A DNA stretch of 10,239 nt from an uncultured Rubrobacteraceae bacterium (GCA_902806105.1 CADCVI010000100.1:1-10239); one strand, 5' to 3'; positions 1 through 6,632 are shown, counted from the stretch's first letter. A program made the numbers and translations. The notes: generated by a model from the letters alone, not told the origin.

Positions 1-312
1 CATTTCAACGACGTCCCGAAAGGTCCCTCCACGGAAAAAGGTCCGAAAACCTGTCCGAAGGACAGTTACGCTTCGGCCTGCCGCCCGCTACCTTCACGTA
101 AGTGGAAGGCTTCGAGCTAGCCCATTTGGGGGATGCGCCGTCCTTCCCCCGCCACTACCGTTGGTTTTCGTGCGCAGGGTAGGCCTCGCGGCGCGGTACC
201 GGGACAGATGTCCTATATACGGCGCGCGGCGGGGGCGCGACGATGGTCTCGCTGGACGCGGCGTGATGCCGCGAGGGCGTTCTAAAGGGTTGGAGAGGCG
301 AGGAGTAGGCGG
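1..312. other. Non-coding upstream region with several hairpins
   Basis: No convincing gene lies here. Positions 13-59 contain three GTCC(C)GAA-like words, at 13, 41 and 53. Inverted repeats I can fold by hand are: 51-56/60-65 (CTGTCC, loop GAA); 91-97/102-109 (CCTTCAC with GTGGAAGG, one bulge, GTAA tetraloop of the GNRA type); 128-133/145-150 (GGGGGA with TCCCCC); 202-206/209-213 (GGACA with TGTCC); and 257-262/268-273 (CGCGGC with GCCGCG). The last lies between a possible -10 and the Shine-Dalgarno of the downstream gene, so it would be part of its leader. I compared the region from memory with cobalamin, fluoride and c-di-GMP riboswitch cores and saw no convincing match. Hairpins are common by chance at this GC content. 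Confidence 0.5.
209..219 (+). promoter_or_regulatory. Possible promoter (-10 TATATA) for the beta-helix gene
   Basis: TATATA at 214-219 is the most AT-rich hexamer in the upstream region. It lies about 95 nt before the start codon at 313, so an mRNA from here would have a leader of roughly 85-90 nt carrying the 257-273 hairpin and the AGGAG Shine-Dalgarno at 301-305. I see no good -35 at the right distance. The assignment rests on base composition and position only. Confidence 0.25.
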
Positions 313-2841
313 ATGAAGAGCAGACTGGTTCGAAGGCTGGCGGTGCTGTTGGTATCGGTGGCGGCGATGCTGTCCGTGGCGAGCCCGGCGTGGGCGGAGA
401 CCTTCACGGTCACCAACACCAACGACTCCGGGCCTGGCTCGTTGCTCCAGGCGATCGCCGCCGCCAACGACACGGACGCTGCGGACACGATTACCTTCGC
501 CCCCTCGGCGAGGGGCACGATCACGCTTACGGAGACGCTCAGGGTAGGTAGGGACCTGACGATCGAGGGTCCGGGGGCAGAGGCTCTGACGATAAGCGGG
601 AACTATATGGTGCGGCCCCTTGACATGAGCAGCATTCGTCTGGACCTCTCTGGTGTGACCATCGCCAACGGCCGGGCCCGCGGAGTAGACCCCTTGCTTA
701 TCTTCGAGGATGTGCAAAACCACGGCGGGGCCATCTCCAACACCGGCACGCTGACCATCCGTAAGAGCGTCTTGAGCAACAACAGAGCTGTAAACAGGGG
801 CGGGGCCATCTTCAACTTTGGTGGTGGCAAGGTGAACATGTTTGACAGCACCCTAAGCGACAACAGCGCCGAATTGGGCGGGGCGATCCACAATCTGGCC
901 GTGACCGTTTTTGGGCAGCAACGTATTCCCCAGGCGACCGTTGTGGGGAGCATTCTAAGGAAAAACTATGCGGGACGGGGTGGCGCTCTGTACAACGAGG
1001 GCATCGTTCGGTTAACGGACAGCACTCTGAACGACAATCATGCATCATCCCAAGGCGGTGGCGTCTACACTGCTCTTGACCTCGCGGTCCAGCGCAGTAC
1101 CGTCTCGGGCAACACCTCGAACAAGGGCGGTGGGCTCTACGAATCTGCGGGCGCCATGAAGGTGGACGACAGCGCCTTCTACGGCAACTACGGCGACTCA
1201 TACGGCGGCATCGGGATCGCGGGCGGCAGCGCGACGGTGACGAACAGTACACTCTCGGCCAACGAAACGGGCGACAACGGCGGCAGCGCCATCGGGATCG
1301 AGGGCGGCAACGCGACGATAACGAACAGCACCATCAGCGGCAACCGCGCACTGTACGGCGGTGGCCCCGGGGGCGTCTGGGGCAGAGGAACGGCGGCAAC
1401 CGCCCTAACCATAAGGGGCACGATAGTCGCCGGGAACACCGCCACAGACGGGAACCCCGACGTAGAGGGTAACTACACGAACGACGGCTTTAACATCGTC
1501 GGAGGCACAGCCGACGAGGCAGGGCTCCAGACCGACGCCCAGGGCAGCCCCGTCCTCGCAGACAACGGAGGCCCCACGCAGACCGTCGCCCTCGTGCGCG
1601 GCTCCAAGGCCATAGACAAGGGAAACTCCTTCGGCTCCACGACCGACCAGCGCGGAGAGGCCCGCCCCAAGGACTACGCCTCGACAGACAACGCCCAAGG
1701 CGGCGACGGCTCCGACGTGGGCGCCTTCGAGTACGTCTACCCCGACGCCACCGCCCCCGCCGTCGAGGCCCGCCCCTCCCCGCCCCCGGACGCGGGCGGC
1801 CTCAACAACTCCGACGTGACGGTTGCCATGAACGCTGCCGACGAGGCGGGCGGCTCGGGGGTGTGGCGCGTCTCGTACTCGGCGAGCGGGGCGCAGCCTG
1901 TTTCCGAGCAGAACGTCTCGGGGAACTCGGCGGAGCTCGTGGTTTCCGCGGAGGGCGAGACGGTCATGACCTACTGGGCCACCGACAGGGCGGGGAACCG
2001 CTCGGAGAGCAAGACGCTGACCGTCAGGCTCGACAAGACGCCGCCGGAGACGTCGATAGGCTCCGGCCCCTCCGGCCCGACGAAGGGCGCCTCGGCGAGC
2101 TTCGGCTTCTCCTCCACGGAAGAGGGCTCGAAGTTCGAGTGCTCCCTTGACAGCGGAGCGTTCGAGGCCTGCTCCTCGCCGAGGAACTACTCCGCCCTGA
2201 CGGACGGCGGCCATGCTCTCGAGGTCAGGGCCACCGATGGTGCGGGGAACACAGATCCCACCCCCGCAAGACGTACCTGGAGCGTGGACACGGCATCTCC
2301 CGACACGGCCATCGCCTCCGGTCCCTCGGGCAGCGTGAGGAGCGCCTCGGCGAGCTTCCGCTTCTCCTCCGCGGAGGCGGGCGCGACCTTCGAGTGCAAG
2401 CTCGACCGCGGCACGTTCGCTCCCTGCGCCTCCCCGAAGAGCTACTCCGCCTTGGCCAACGGAGGGCACACCTTCTCGGTGAGGGCCAAGGATGGGGCGG
2501 GCAACCCCGATCCCACCCCGGCGGTACGTACCTGGACGGTCGACGCCGCAAGGCCCACCATTAGCGGCGTTTCTACCAAGATCGAGTCCACAAATGGGAA
2601 TCTCAAGCTCACCATCAGGGCCACCGTCAGGGACAACCTCACGAACCTCCAGAAGGCCAACGTGAAGCTGTACGTCAACGGGGGACCGATCTCCCCCACG
2701 AAGTACTCCTACAACTCTTCGACCGACGCGCTCGTCTACAATCCTCCGAACGTAGCCAGGGGCAAGAAGACTGTGAAGATAGTGGCCACGGACGCGGCAG
2801 GTAATGCCGCCACGAAGTCCTGGTCCTTCACGATCAGGTAG
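313..2841 (+). CDS. Secreted right-handed beta-helix protein with Ig-like repeats
   Basis: This is a predicted exported protein of 842 residues, probably a cell-surface or released adhesin or matrix protein. Residues 1-28 are a signal peptide: basic MKSRLVRR, a hydrophobic core, and a likely AWA|ET cleavage site. From residue 30 a segment with TVTNTNDSGPGSL resembles the start of CSLREA/polymorphic-outer-membrane-type beta-helix proteins. Residues about 90-400 hold repeated turns of the form GGAI.N..G...TI..S.LS.N, typical of a parallel beta-helix. Residues about 405-475 (SPVLADNGGPTQT ... DQRG ... DVGAFEY) match the choice-of-anchor-Q pattern. An Ig-like domain follows (about 478-573), then two tandem 84-residue repeats (576-659 and 661-744) and a final Ig-like domain (about 745-842). 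I see no LPXTG motif and no C-terminal membrane segment, so it may be released or held non-covalently. The ATG at 313 has AGGAG at 301-305, 7 nt upstream. Codons in the helix part (about 700-1050) look less GC-biased than those of the C-terminal part. Ligand and role are unknown. Confidence 0.88.
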   Translation: MKSRLVRRLAVLLVSVAAMLSVASPAWAETFTVTNTNDSGPGSLLQAIAAANDTDAADTITFAPSARGTITLTETLRVGRDLTIEGPGAEALTISGNYMVRPLDMSSIRLDLSGVTIANGRARGVDPLLIFEDVQNHGGAISNTGTLTIRKSVLSNNRAVNRGGAIFNFGGGKVNMFDSTLSDNSAELGGAIHNLAVTVFGQQRIPQATVVGSILRKNYAGRGGALYNEGIVRLTDSTLNDNHASSQGGGVYTALDLAVQRSTVSGNTSNKGGGLYESAGAMKVDDSAFYGNYGDSYGGIGIAGGSATVTNSTLSANETGDNGGSAIGIEGGNATITNSTISGNRALYGGGPGGVWGRGTAATALTIRGTIVAGNTATDGNPDVEGNYTNDGFNIVGGTADEAGLQTDAQGSPVLADNGGPTQTVALVRGSKAIDKGNSFGSTTDQRGEARPKDYASTDNAQGGDGSDVGAFEYVYPDATAPAVEARPSPPPDAGGLNNSDVTVAMNAADEAGGSGVWRVSYSASGAQPVSEQNVSGNSAELVVSAEGETVMTYWATDRAGNRSESKTLTVRLDKTPPETSIGSGPSGPTKGASASFGFSSTEEGSKFECSLDSGAFEACSSPRNYSALTDGGHALEVRATDGAGNTDPTPARRTWSVDTASPDTAIASGPSGSVRSASASFRFSSAEAGATFECKLDRGTFAPCASPKSYSALANGGHTFSVRAKDGAGNPDPTPAVRTWTVDAARPTISGVSTKIESTNGNLKLTIRATVRDNLTNLQKANVKLYVNGGPISPTKYSYNSSTDALVYNPPNVARGKKTVKIVATDAAGNAATKSWSFTIR
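2038..2289 (+). repeat. Tandem repeat unit 1 in the beta-helix protein
   Basis: This encodes residues 576-659, the first of two 84-residue units with an 85-codon period. It begins at TPPETSIGSGPSG and ends at RTWSVD. It carries two cysteines (Cys610 and Cys620) flanking a KFECSLD...FEAC-type hairpin that could form a disulfide in the exported protein. The unit resembles the extracellular Ig-like repeats common in actinobacterial surface proteins. Confidence 0.85.
2293..2544 (+). repeat. Tandem repeat unit 2 in the beta-helix protein
   Basis: This encodes residues 661-744, aligned without gaps to unit 1. By hand I count about 53 identical positions of 84. The paired cysteines are kept (Cys695 and Cys704), as are the YSAL..GGH, DGAGN.DPTPA and RTW.VD blocks. 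The divergence shows that the duplication is not recent. Confidence 0.85.
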
Positions 2842-2868
2842 TAGCTGGCAGATCCGGAGCCGCACCGC

Positions 2869-2899
2869 GGAGGACCGGGGTTACGCGCTCCGGTCCTCC
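2869..2899 (+). terminator. Hairpin terminator candidate after the beta-helix gene
   Basis: GGAGGACCGG at 2869-2878 pairs perfectly with CCGGTCCTCC at 2890-2899 around an 11-nt loop. The stem starts 28 nt after the stop codon. There is no T-run after it, so it is not a classical intrinsic terminator, although terminators without a U-tract have been proposed in high-GC Actinobacteria. It could serve either strand. Confidence 0.45.
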
Positions 2900-3159
2900 T
2901 CTCGCTCCCGTTCGATAGCCTTGCGCGGATCCCTACTTGCGAGAACCCCGATCCTGACGCCGCACGACGCTTCTTGTTCGAGGACCCTCACGATACCTTT
3001 GGCGTCGTATGGGGTTCGGATCTTTGGGGTGCAGGCGGTCGGCATATCCTCCGTGGCGGTCCCCCCGGACGTCATACCGACGGTCGATGCTGTACGCGGG
3101 CTCCCCAGAACCAGAGGGCTGCGTAGGAGCGCTGTCCCGGTGGCGCGACACGAACCCGC

Positions 3160-3179
3160 GCCCGACGGGCCCGTCGGGC
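3160..3179. terminator. 20-bp perfect palindrome, possible bidirectional terminator
   Basis: The sequence is a perfect palindrome with arms GCCCGACGGG and CCCGTCGGGC. As RNA it would fold into an 8-bp GC-rich stem with a GGCC loop. It lies 67-86 nt beyond the metG stop codon. On the plus strand it is followed by a moderately T-rich stretch (AGTAGTTCTTTG); on the minus strand there is no T-run. It could end metG transcription, block read-through from the beta-helix side, or bind a dimeric protein. Confidence 0.4.
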
Positions 3180-3245
3180 AAGTAGTTCTTTGTCCCTCGC
3201 TCCGCGTCGGGGCGGTGAGGGGCATGTCGAAGGACGTTTGTAGTG

Positions 3246-4961
3246 CTAGGCCCTGGCCGCGCTCGCCAGCTTCTCCTCGGCGGCCTCGACCTCGCCGTCC
3301 TCGACCTTCCTGAACAGGGGCCTCGCGCCCGAGATCGTGTAAACCTCGGGGAGCCCTTCCAGGTCCGAGACGCGGGCGATGGGCCCTTCGAAGAAGCCCC
3401 GCAGGTTCTCCACGGCCTCCGGAACGAAGGGGGCGGCGTGGTAGGCGATGGAGCCGAGCAGGACCGAGCAGGCGTAGAGGGCGGCGCGGGCCGCCTCCGG
3501 GTCGTCCTTGCGGGACTTCCAGGGGGCGGCGGCGTCGAAGAAGCGGTTCGCCCGGCGTCCCATCGCGAGAAGCTCCGAGAAGGCGTCGCGCGGCCTCGGG
3601 GCGTACATGCGACGTTCGTAGCGAGCCTCCATCTCCTTGAAGTCCTCGAAGGCCTCGCGCGCCTCGTCCGTCAGCGCCTCGGGGCGGGGCAGGCTGCCGT
3701 CGAAGTACTTCTCGGTGAAAGAAAGGGTTCGGTTGACGTAGTTGCCGAGCGTGCCTATGAGGTCCGAGTTCACCCGGCCCTGGAACTCTCGCCACGAGAA
3801 GACCACGTCGCCCGTCTCGGGCAGGATCGAGGCGAGGTAGAAGCGTAGGAGGTCTGCCGGGAACTGGTCGAGGGCTTCGTGCAGCCAGACGGCCAGGTTC
3901 CGGCTCGTCGACATCTGCATCGCGCGCGGCGACCCGTCCACGACCACCTCGAGGTTCATGAACTCGTTCGCCGCGACGTCGTACGGCAGGACGTACGGCT
4001 CGTCGCCGCCCTCGCCGACGCCCATGAGCATCGCGGGCCAGACCACGGCGTGGAAGACCGTGTTGTCCTTGCCTATAAAGTGGATCAGCTTCGTGTCCGG
4101 CTCCTGCCAGTACTCGCGCCAGCGGTCGGGCTCGCCGACGTTCTCGGCCCACTCCATCGTGGAGGAGACGTAGCCGATGGGGGCGTCGAACCAGACGTAG
4201 AAGCGCTTGTCCTCGAAACCGGGCTCGGGGACGGGGACTCCCCACTTTATGTCGCGCGTGATCGGGCGCCGTTCGAGGCCGCCCCCGATCATGCCCAGAA
4301 CGAAGTTCCTGACGGAGTCGCGCCAGTGGTCCTGGCCCGCGACCCAGTCTTTCAGGCGCTCCGTGAACTTCGGGAGGTCGAGGTAGAGGTGCGTCGTCTC
4401 CCGGACCTCCACGGGGCCGCCCGTGATCTTTGAGTGCGGCTCTATAAGCTCGTAGGCCTCGTACCAAGAGCCGCAGTTGTCGCACTGATCTCCGCGGGCC
4501 TCCTTGTAGCCGCAGACAGGGCACGTCCCCTCGACGTAGCGGTCGGGCAGGAAACGCCCTTCCGTCGGGCTGTACATCTGCTTGGACTCGGCCTCCGAGA
4601 TGTAGCCGCCTTTTTTGAGCTTCTCGTAGAAAAGCTGCGTGTTACCGGCGTGCAGGGGCGTGGAGGTGCGCGAGAAGTTGTCGAAGGAGACGCCGAAGCG
4701 GTCGAAGGTCTCCTTCATGTGCGCGTACCAGTGGTCCACGACCTCGCCGGGGGACTTCCCCTCGCGCTCGGCGGTCAGGGTGATCGGGACGCCGTGCTCG
4801 TCGGTGCCGCCGACAAAGACCACGTCCTCGCCCCGCATCCTGAGGTAGCGGACGAAGACGTCGGCGGGCAGGTATGCCCCCGCCATGTGCCCGATGTGCA
4901 GCGGGCCGTTTGCGTAGGGCAGTGCGGAGGTGACCAGATAACGCTGTTTCTTCTCGCTCAT
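3246..4961 (-). CDS. metG: Methionine--tRNA ligase (MetRS)
   Basis: Class I aminoacyl-tRNA synthetase that charges tRNA-Met with methionine using ATP in the cytoplasm; essential for translation. It has 571 residues. The Rossmann catalytic core starts at YLVTSALPYANGPLHIGH, with the HIGH motif as His22-Ile-Gly-His25. A zinc knuckle has Cys147, Cys150, Cys160 and Cys163 (CPVC...CDNC). FVGGTDEHG (residues 49-57) and FYVWFDAPIGY (254-264) are typical MetRS core blocks. The KMSKS position reads Gln349-Met-Ser-Thr-Ser353, followed by RNLAVW, so both usual lysines are absent. The anticodon-binding helical domain follows from about residue 390. There is no C-terminal EMAP/Trbp111 tRNA-binding extension. 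The frame stays open upstream into dut, but homology begins at MSEKKQRYLV. The ATG at 4961 sits 7 nt after an extended -10 and has no Shine-Dalgarno, which suggests a leaderless mRNA. Confidence 0.96.
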   Translation of the reverse strand: MSEKKQRYLVTSALPYANGPLHIGHMAGAYLPADVFVRYLRMRGEDVVFVGGTDEHGVPITLTAEREGKSPGEVVDHWYAHMKETFDRFGVSFDNFSRTSTPLHAGNTQLFYEKLKKGGYISEAESKQMYSPTEGRFLPDRYVEGTCPVCGYKEARGDQCDNCGSWYEAYELIEPHSKITGGPVEVRETTHLYLDLPKFTERLKDWVAGQDHWRDSVRNFVLGMIGGGLERRPITRDIKWGVPVPEPGFEDKRFYVWFDAPIGYVSSTMEWAENVGEPDRWREYWQEPDTKLIHFIGKDNTVFHAVVWPAMLMGVGEGGDEPYVLPYDVAANEFMNLEVVVDGSPRAMQMSTSRNLAVWLHEALDQFPADLLRFYLASILPETGDVVFSWREFQGRVNSDLIGTLGNYVNRTLSFTEKYFDGSLPRPEALTDEAREAFEDFKEMEARYERRMYAPRPRDAFSELLAMGRRANRFFDAAAPWKSRKDDPEAARAALYACSVLLGSIAYHAAPFVPEAVENLRGFFEGPIARVSDLEGLPEVYTISGARPLFRKVEDGEVEAAEEKLASAARA

Positions 4962-4968
4962 GGTGTAC

Positions 4969-4978
4969 AGAATAGCAC
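4969..4978 (-). promoter_or_regulatory. metG promoter: extended -10, leaderless type
   Basis: Read on the minus strand, TGCTATTCT (4977-4969) is a TGn-extended -10 element with hexamer TATTCT at 4974-4969. Seven nucleotides (GTACACC) separate it from the metG ATG, so transcription should begin at or next to the A of the start codon. No purine-rich ribosome binding site is present. No convincing -35 is visible, which fits an extended -10 promoter. Confidence 0.6.
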
Positions 4979-5035
4979 TTCGCCCCCCCGACCTTGTCCC
5001 AGTAACCCGGCCCACGGAAGCGGGACGCCGCGGGG

Positions 5036-5044
5036 TGCTAGCAT
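5036..5044 (+). promoter_or_regulatory. dut promoter: extended -10, leaderless type
   Basis: TGCTAGCAT (5036-5044) is a TGn-extended -10 with hexamer TAGCAT at 5039-5044. Seven nucleotides (GCCCGCA) separate it from the ATG at 5052, the same geometry as the divergent metG promoter. The element overlaps an upstream in-frame ATG at 5043, so that codon would lie outside the transcript. This decides the dut start in favour of 5052. Confidence 0.55.
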
Positions 5045-5051
5045 GCCCGCA

Positions 5052-5513
5052 ATGGCCCCCGAGCATCCCCTGAGAGTCCCGTTCCGAAAGCTCCGCCCCG
5101 GCGTCCGCGTGCCCTCGCGGGCCTACGGGGGCGACGCGGGCTACGACCTCGCGGCGGCGGAGAGCGCGGTCTTGCCTCCGGGCGGCAGGGCCGTGATCGG
5201 GACCGGCGTCGCGGTCGTCGTGCCCGCGGGGTACGCGGGGCTCGTGCTGCCGAGGAGCGGGCTCGCGGTACGCCACGGCGTCTCGCTCGTCAACGCACCC
5301 GGGCTCATAGACTCCGGCTACCGCGGCGAGTTGAAGGTTCCCCTCATAAACCACGACCGCGAGGAAGACTTCGAGGTCGTCCCGGGGATGAGGATCGCCC
5401 AGCTCGTCCTCGTGCGCGCCGCGGAGGCGCTCTTCGTGGAGACGGAGCTTCTGGAGGAGAGCGCCGACGGCAGGGGAGAGGGGGGCTTCGGCTCCTCGGG
5501 GACGGCCCCGTAG
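5052..5513 (+). CDS. dut: Deoxyuridine 5'-triphosphate nucleotidohydrolase (dUTPase)
   Basis: Hydrolyses dUTP to dUMP and pyrophosphate, keeping uracil out of DNA and supplying dUMP for thymidylate synthesis; cytoplasmic homotrimer. It has 153 residues, normal for the trimeric family. All five family motifs are present in order: DAGYDL (28-33), PRSGLA (67-72), GLIDSGYRG (84-92, with the water-activating Asp87 and the uracil-side Tyr90), MRIAQLV (113-119), and the P-loop-like C-terminal arm RGEGGFGSSG (141-150). The start at 5052 is preferred to an in-frame ATG at 5043 because the latter overlaps the -10 element. The frame is open far upstream, antisense to metG, but that part has no homology. 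The TAG stop is 3 nt before the next gene, so the two are probably translationally coupled. It diverges from metG across 90 bp. Confidence 0.95.
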   Translation: MAPEHPLRVPFRKLRPGVRVPSRAYGGDAGYDLAAAESAVLPPGGRAVIGTGVAVVVPAGYAGLVLPRSGLAVRHGVSLVNAPGLIDSGYRGELKVPLINHDREEDFEVVPGMRIAQLVLVRAAEALFVETELLEESADGRGEGGFGSSGTAP

Positions 5514-5516
5514 CCC

Positions 5517-5981
5517 TTGAAGTTTCTCTGCGACGCGATGCTCGGGGGCCTCGCCAAGTGGCTGCGTGCCTCGGGGTACGACACTTATTACGCCCGGCAG
5601 GGGACGGACATCGACGACCGCGTGCTTACGGAGAAGGCCCTGGAGGAGGGCCGGGTGATGCTCACGGGCGACAGGGGCTTCCTGCAACGGGCGCCGGTCC
5701 GGGACGGGCGGCTGGAGCTCCTGGTCCTGCCGCACCTCTCCGTGGAGGGCCAGCTTCTCGCCGTGGTGGAACGCTTCGAGCTCGTGCGGCGCCCCTCCCG
5801 CTGCATGCAATGCAACGGCGAGCTGGAGACCGCCTCCCCGGAGGATGTGGCGAACCGGATCCCGCCCGGCGTCGCGCGGGAGCGCCAGGAGTTCTGGCGC
5901 TGCCGGGGGTGCGGCCGGGTCTTCTGGCACGGCTCGCACTGGCCCCGCATCTCCGGCCGCCTCGAACGGGTGTTCTCGTAG
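5517..5981 (+). CDS. Mut7-C family RNase (PIN-like) with zinc ribbon
   Basis: Predicted RNase of the Mut7-C (former DUF82) family, 154 residues, the full family length. The N-terminal half is a PIN-like fold: FLCDAMLGGLAKWLR with Asp6, the DIDD acidic cluster at 31-34, and TGDRG at 50-54 with Asp52, which together would bind the catalytic metal. The C-terminal half is a zinc ribbon with Cys96-x2-Cys99 and Cys129-x2-Cys132, ending in CGRVFWHGSHW. The start is TTG at 5517. The next in-frame ATG (residue 8) would remove catalytic Asp6. The TTG lies 3 nt after the dut stop and has no clear Shine-Dalgarno, so it is likely translated by ribosomes leaving dut. The in vivo substrate is not known to me; RNA processing or turnover is the family inference. 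Confidence 0.88.
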   Translation: MKFLCDAMLGGLAKWLRASGYDTYYARQGTDIDDRVLTEKALEEGRVMLTGDRGFLQRAPVRDGRLELLVLPHLSVEGQLLAVVERFELVRRPSRCMQCNGELETASPEDVANRIPPGVARERQEFWRCRGCGRVFWHGSHWPRISGRLERVFS

Positions 5982-6001
5982 GCACCACACAGCAGACGCT
6001 G

Positions 6002-6007
6002 TAGTAT
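6002..6007 (+). promoter_or_regulatory. -10 element for the DUF1990 gene, leaderless type
   Basis: TAGTAT (6002-6007) stands 6 nt before the GTG start codon at 6014. TG directly precedes it without the usual one-base gap. The TAG of the hexamer is an in-frame stop 12 nt upstream of the GTG, so no earlier start is possible. There is no Shine-Dalgarno in the short remaining stretch CGGGCC. The element lies in the 32-nt gap after the Mut7-C gene, so this gene may be transcribed independently. Confidence 0.5.
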
Positions 6008-6013
6008 CGGGCC

Positions 6014-6607
6014 GTGTTCCTGCTCAAGAAGCCATCCGGGGCGGAGATCGAGGGTTTCGTCCTTCGTGAGAGCGGGCTTCCTTTCTCCTACGGCGAGGTC
6101 GGCGCGACGGAGGACGGCGTGCCGCCGAAGGGCTACGTGGCGGACCGCTACCGCGTGAAGCTCGGGGAGGGGGAGGAGGCATACGAGCGGGCGAAGGACG
6201 CGCTTCGCTCCTGGCGCCAGTTCGGCCTGGGATGGGTGAGCGCCCACCCGGACGATGCCCCGATAAAGGTCGGCACGACCGTCGCCGTCCTGGCGAGGCA
6301 CGCCGGTTTCTGGTCCCTCAACTCCGCCCGCATCGTCTACCTCGTCGAGGGAGGTGGAGACGTGGAGCGGTTCGGCTTCGCCTACGGGACGCTCCCCGGC
6401 CATGCGGAGCGCGGCGAGGAGCGCTTCCTCGTCGAGCACGACCGGGGGAGCCGCGCCGTCTCCTACGACGTCTTCGCGTTCTCCCGCCCCGGCCACCCCC
6501 TCGCGTGGCCCGGCTACCCGTTCGCGCGGCTACTCCAGGGGCGTTTCGCGCGGGGCTCCAAAGAGGCCATGAAAAGAGCCGTCGATCCGGGTTATCAGGT
6601 CGGGTAA
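6014..6607 (+). CDS. DUF1990 family protein
   Basis: Protein of 197 residues matching the DUF1990 family, whose function is unknown to me. Family features are PFSYGEVGAT (23-32), PPKGY (37-41), a helical stretch around YERAKDALRSWRQF (57-70), ARHAGFWSLNSARIVY (94-109), FGFAYGTLPGHAERGEERF (120-138), VSYDVFAFSRPGHPLAW (149-165) and a C-terminal RF..GS.EAM. There is no signal peptide and no membrane segment. The GTG start is fixed by the in-frame TAG 12 nt upstream, within the -10 hexamer, and by the absence of another start codon before the conserved region. The methyltransferase gene follows closely with its own Shine-Dalgarno. Confidence 0.85.
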   Translation: MFLLKKPSGAEIEGFVLRESGLPFSYGEVGATEDGVPPKGYVADRYRVKLGEGEEAYERAKDALRSWRQFGLGWVSAHPDDAPIKVGTTVAVLARHAGFWSLNSARIVYLVEGGGDVERFGFAYGTLPGHAERGEERFLVEHDRGSRAVSYDVFAFSRPGHPLAWPGYPFARLLQGRFARGSKEAMKRAVDPGYQVG

Positions 6608-6632
6608 CGGCGATTATCGACGGAGGTTGTCC

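Larger units (their letters stand above)
2842..3245. other. 404-nt non-coding gap between convergent genes
   Basis: The gap separates the stop of the beta-helix gene (+) from the stop of metG (-). It holds two strong inverted repeats, described separately, at 2869-2899 and 3160-3179. Frames through it are open on both strands, but the predicted peptides are low in complexity, rich in Arg, Ser and Pro, and match nothing I recognise. One short minus-strand frame (3045-2881, 54 residues) is discussed as a finding but not called as a gene. Confidence 0.55.

Noticed and set aside
1..3. CAT at the left edge, an ATG on the minus strand
   Set aside because: Three bases cannot support a divergent gene; no Shine-Dalgarno or -10 stands at a suitable distance.
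128..180. Resemblance to cobalamin or fluoride riboswitch cores (CCCGCCACT and GGGGATG words)
   Set aside because: The other conserved blocks of either class are missing or in the wrong order, and the downstream gene is not a typical target.
2..315. Plus-strand frame open from the left edge to 315
   Set aside because: About 104 codons, Arg-rich, without a recognisable domain, and crossing several hairpins. Open frames of this size are common at this GC content.
1405..2865. 486-codon open frame antisense to the beta-helix gene
   Set aside because: It is a shadow of GC-rich codons on the opposite strand; the peptide has no recognisable motif and the plus-strand frame is clearly real.
2881..4524. 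547-codon minus-strand frame across the metG region
   Set aside because: It is out of frame with metG, Arg/Pro-rich, and overlaps strong MetRS homology in another frame.
4434..5051. Upstream extension of the dut frame to 4434
   Set aside because: It is antisense to metG. The dUTPase already has full family length from 5052.
4962..5990. Upstream extension of the metG frame to 5990
   Set aside because: The added 343 residues are antisense to dut and the Mut7-C gene and have no homology; MetRS begins at MSEKKQRYLV.
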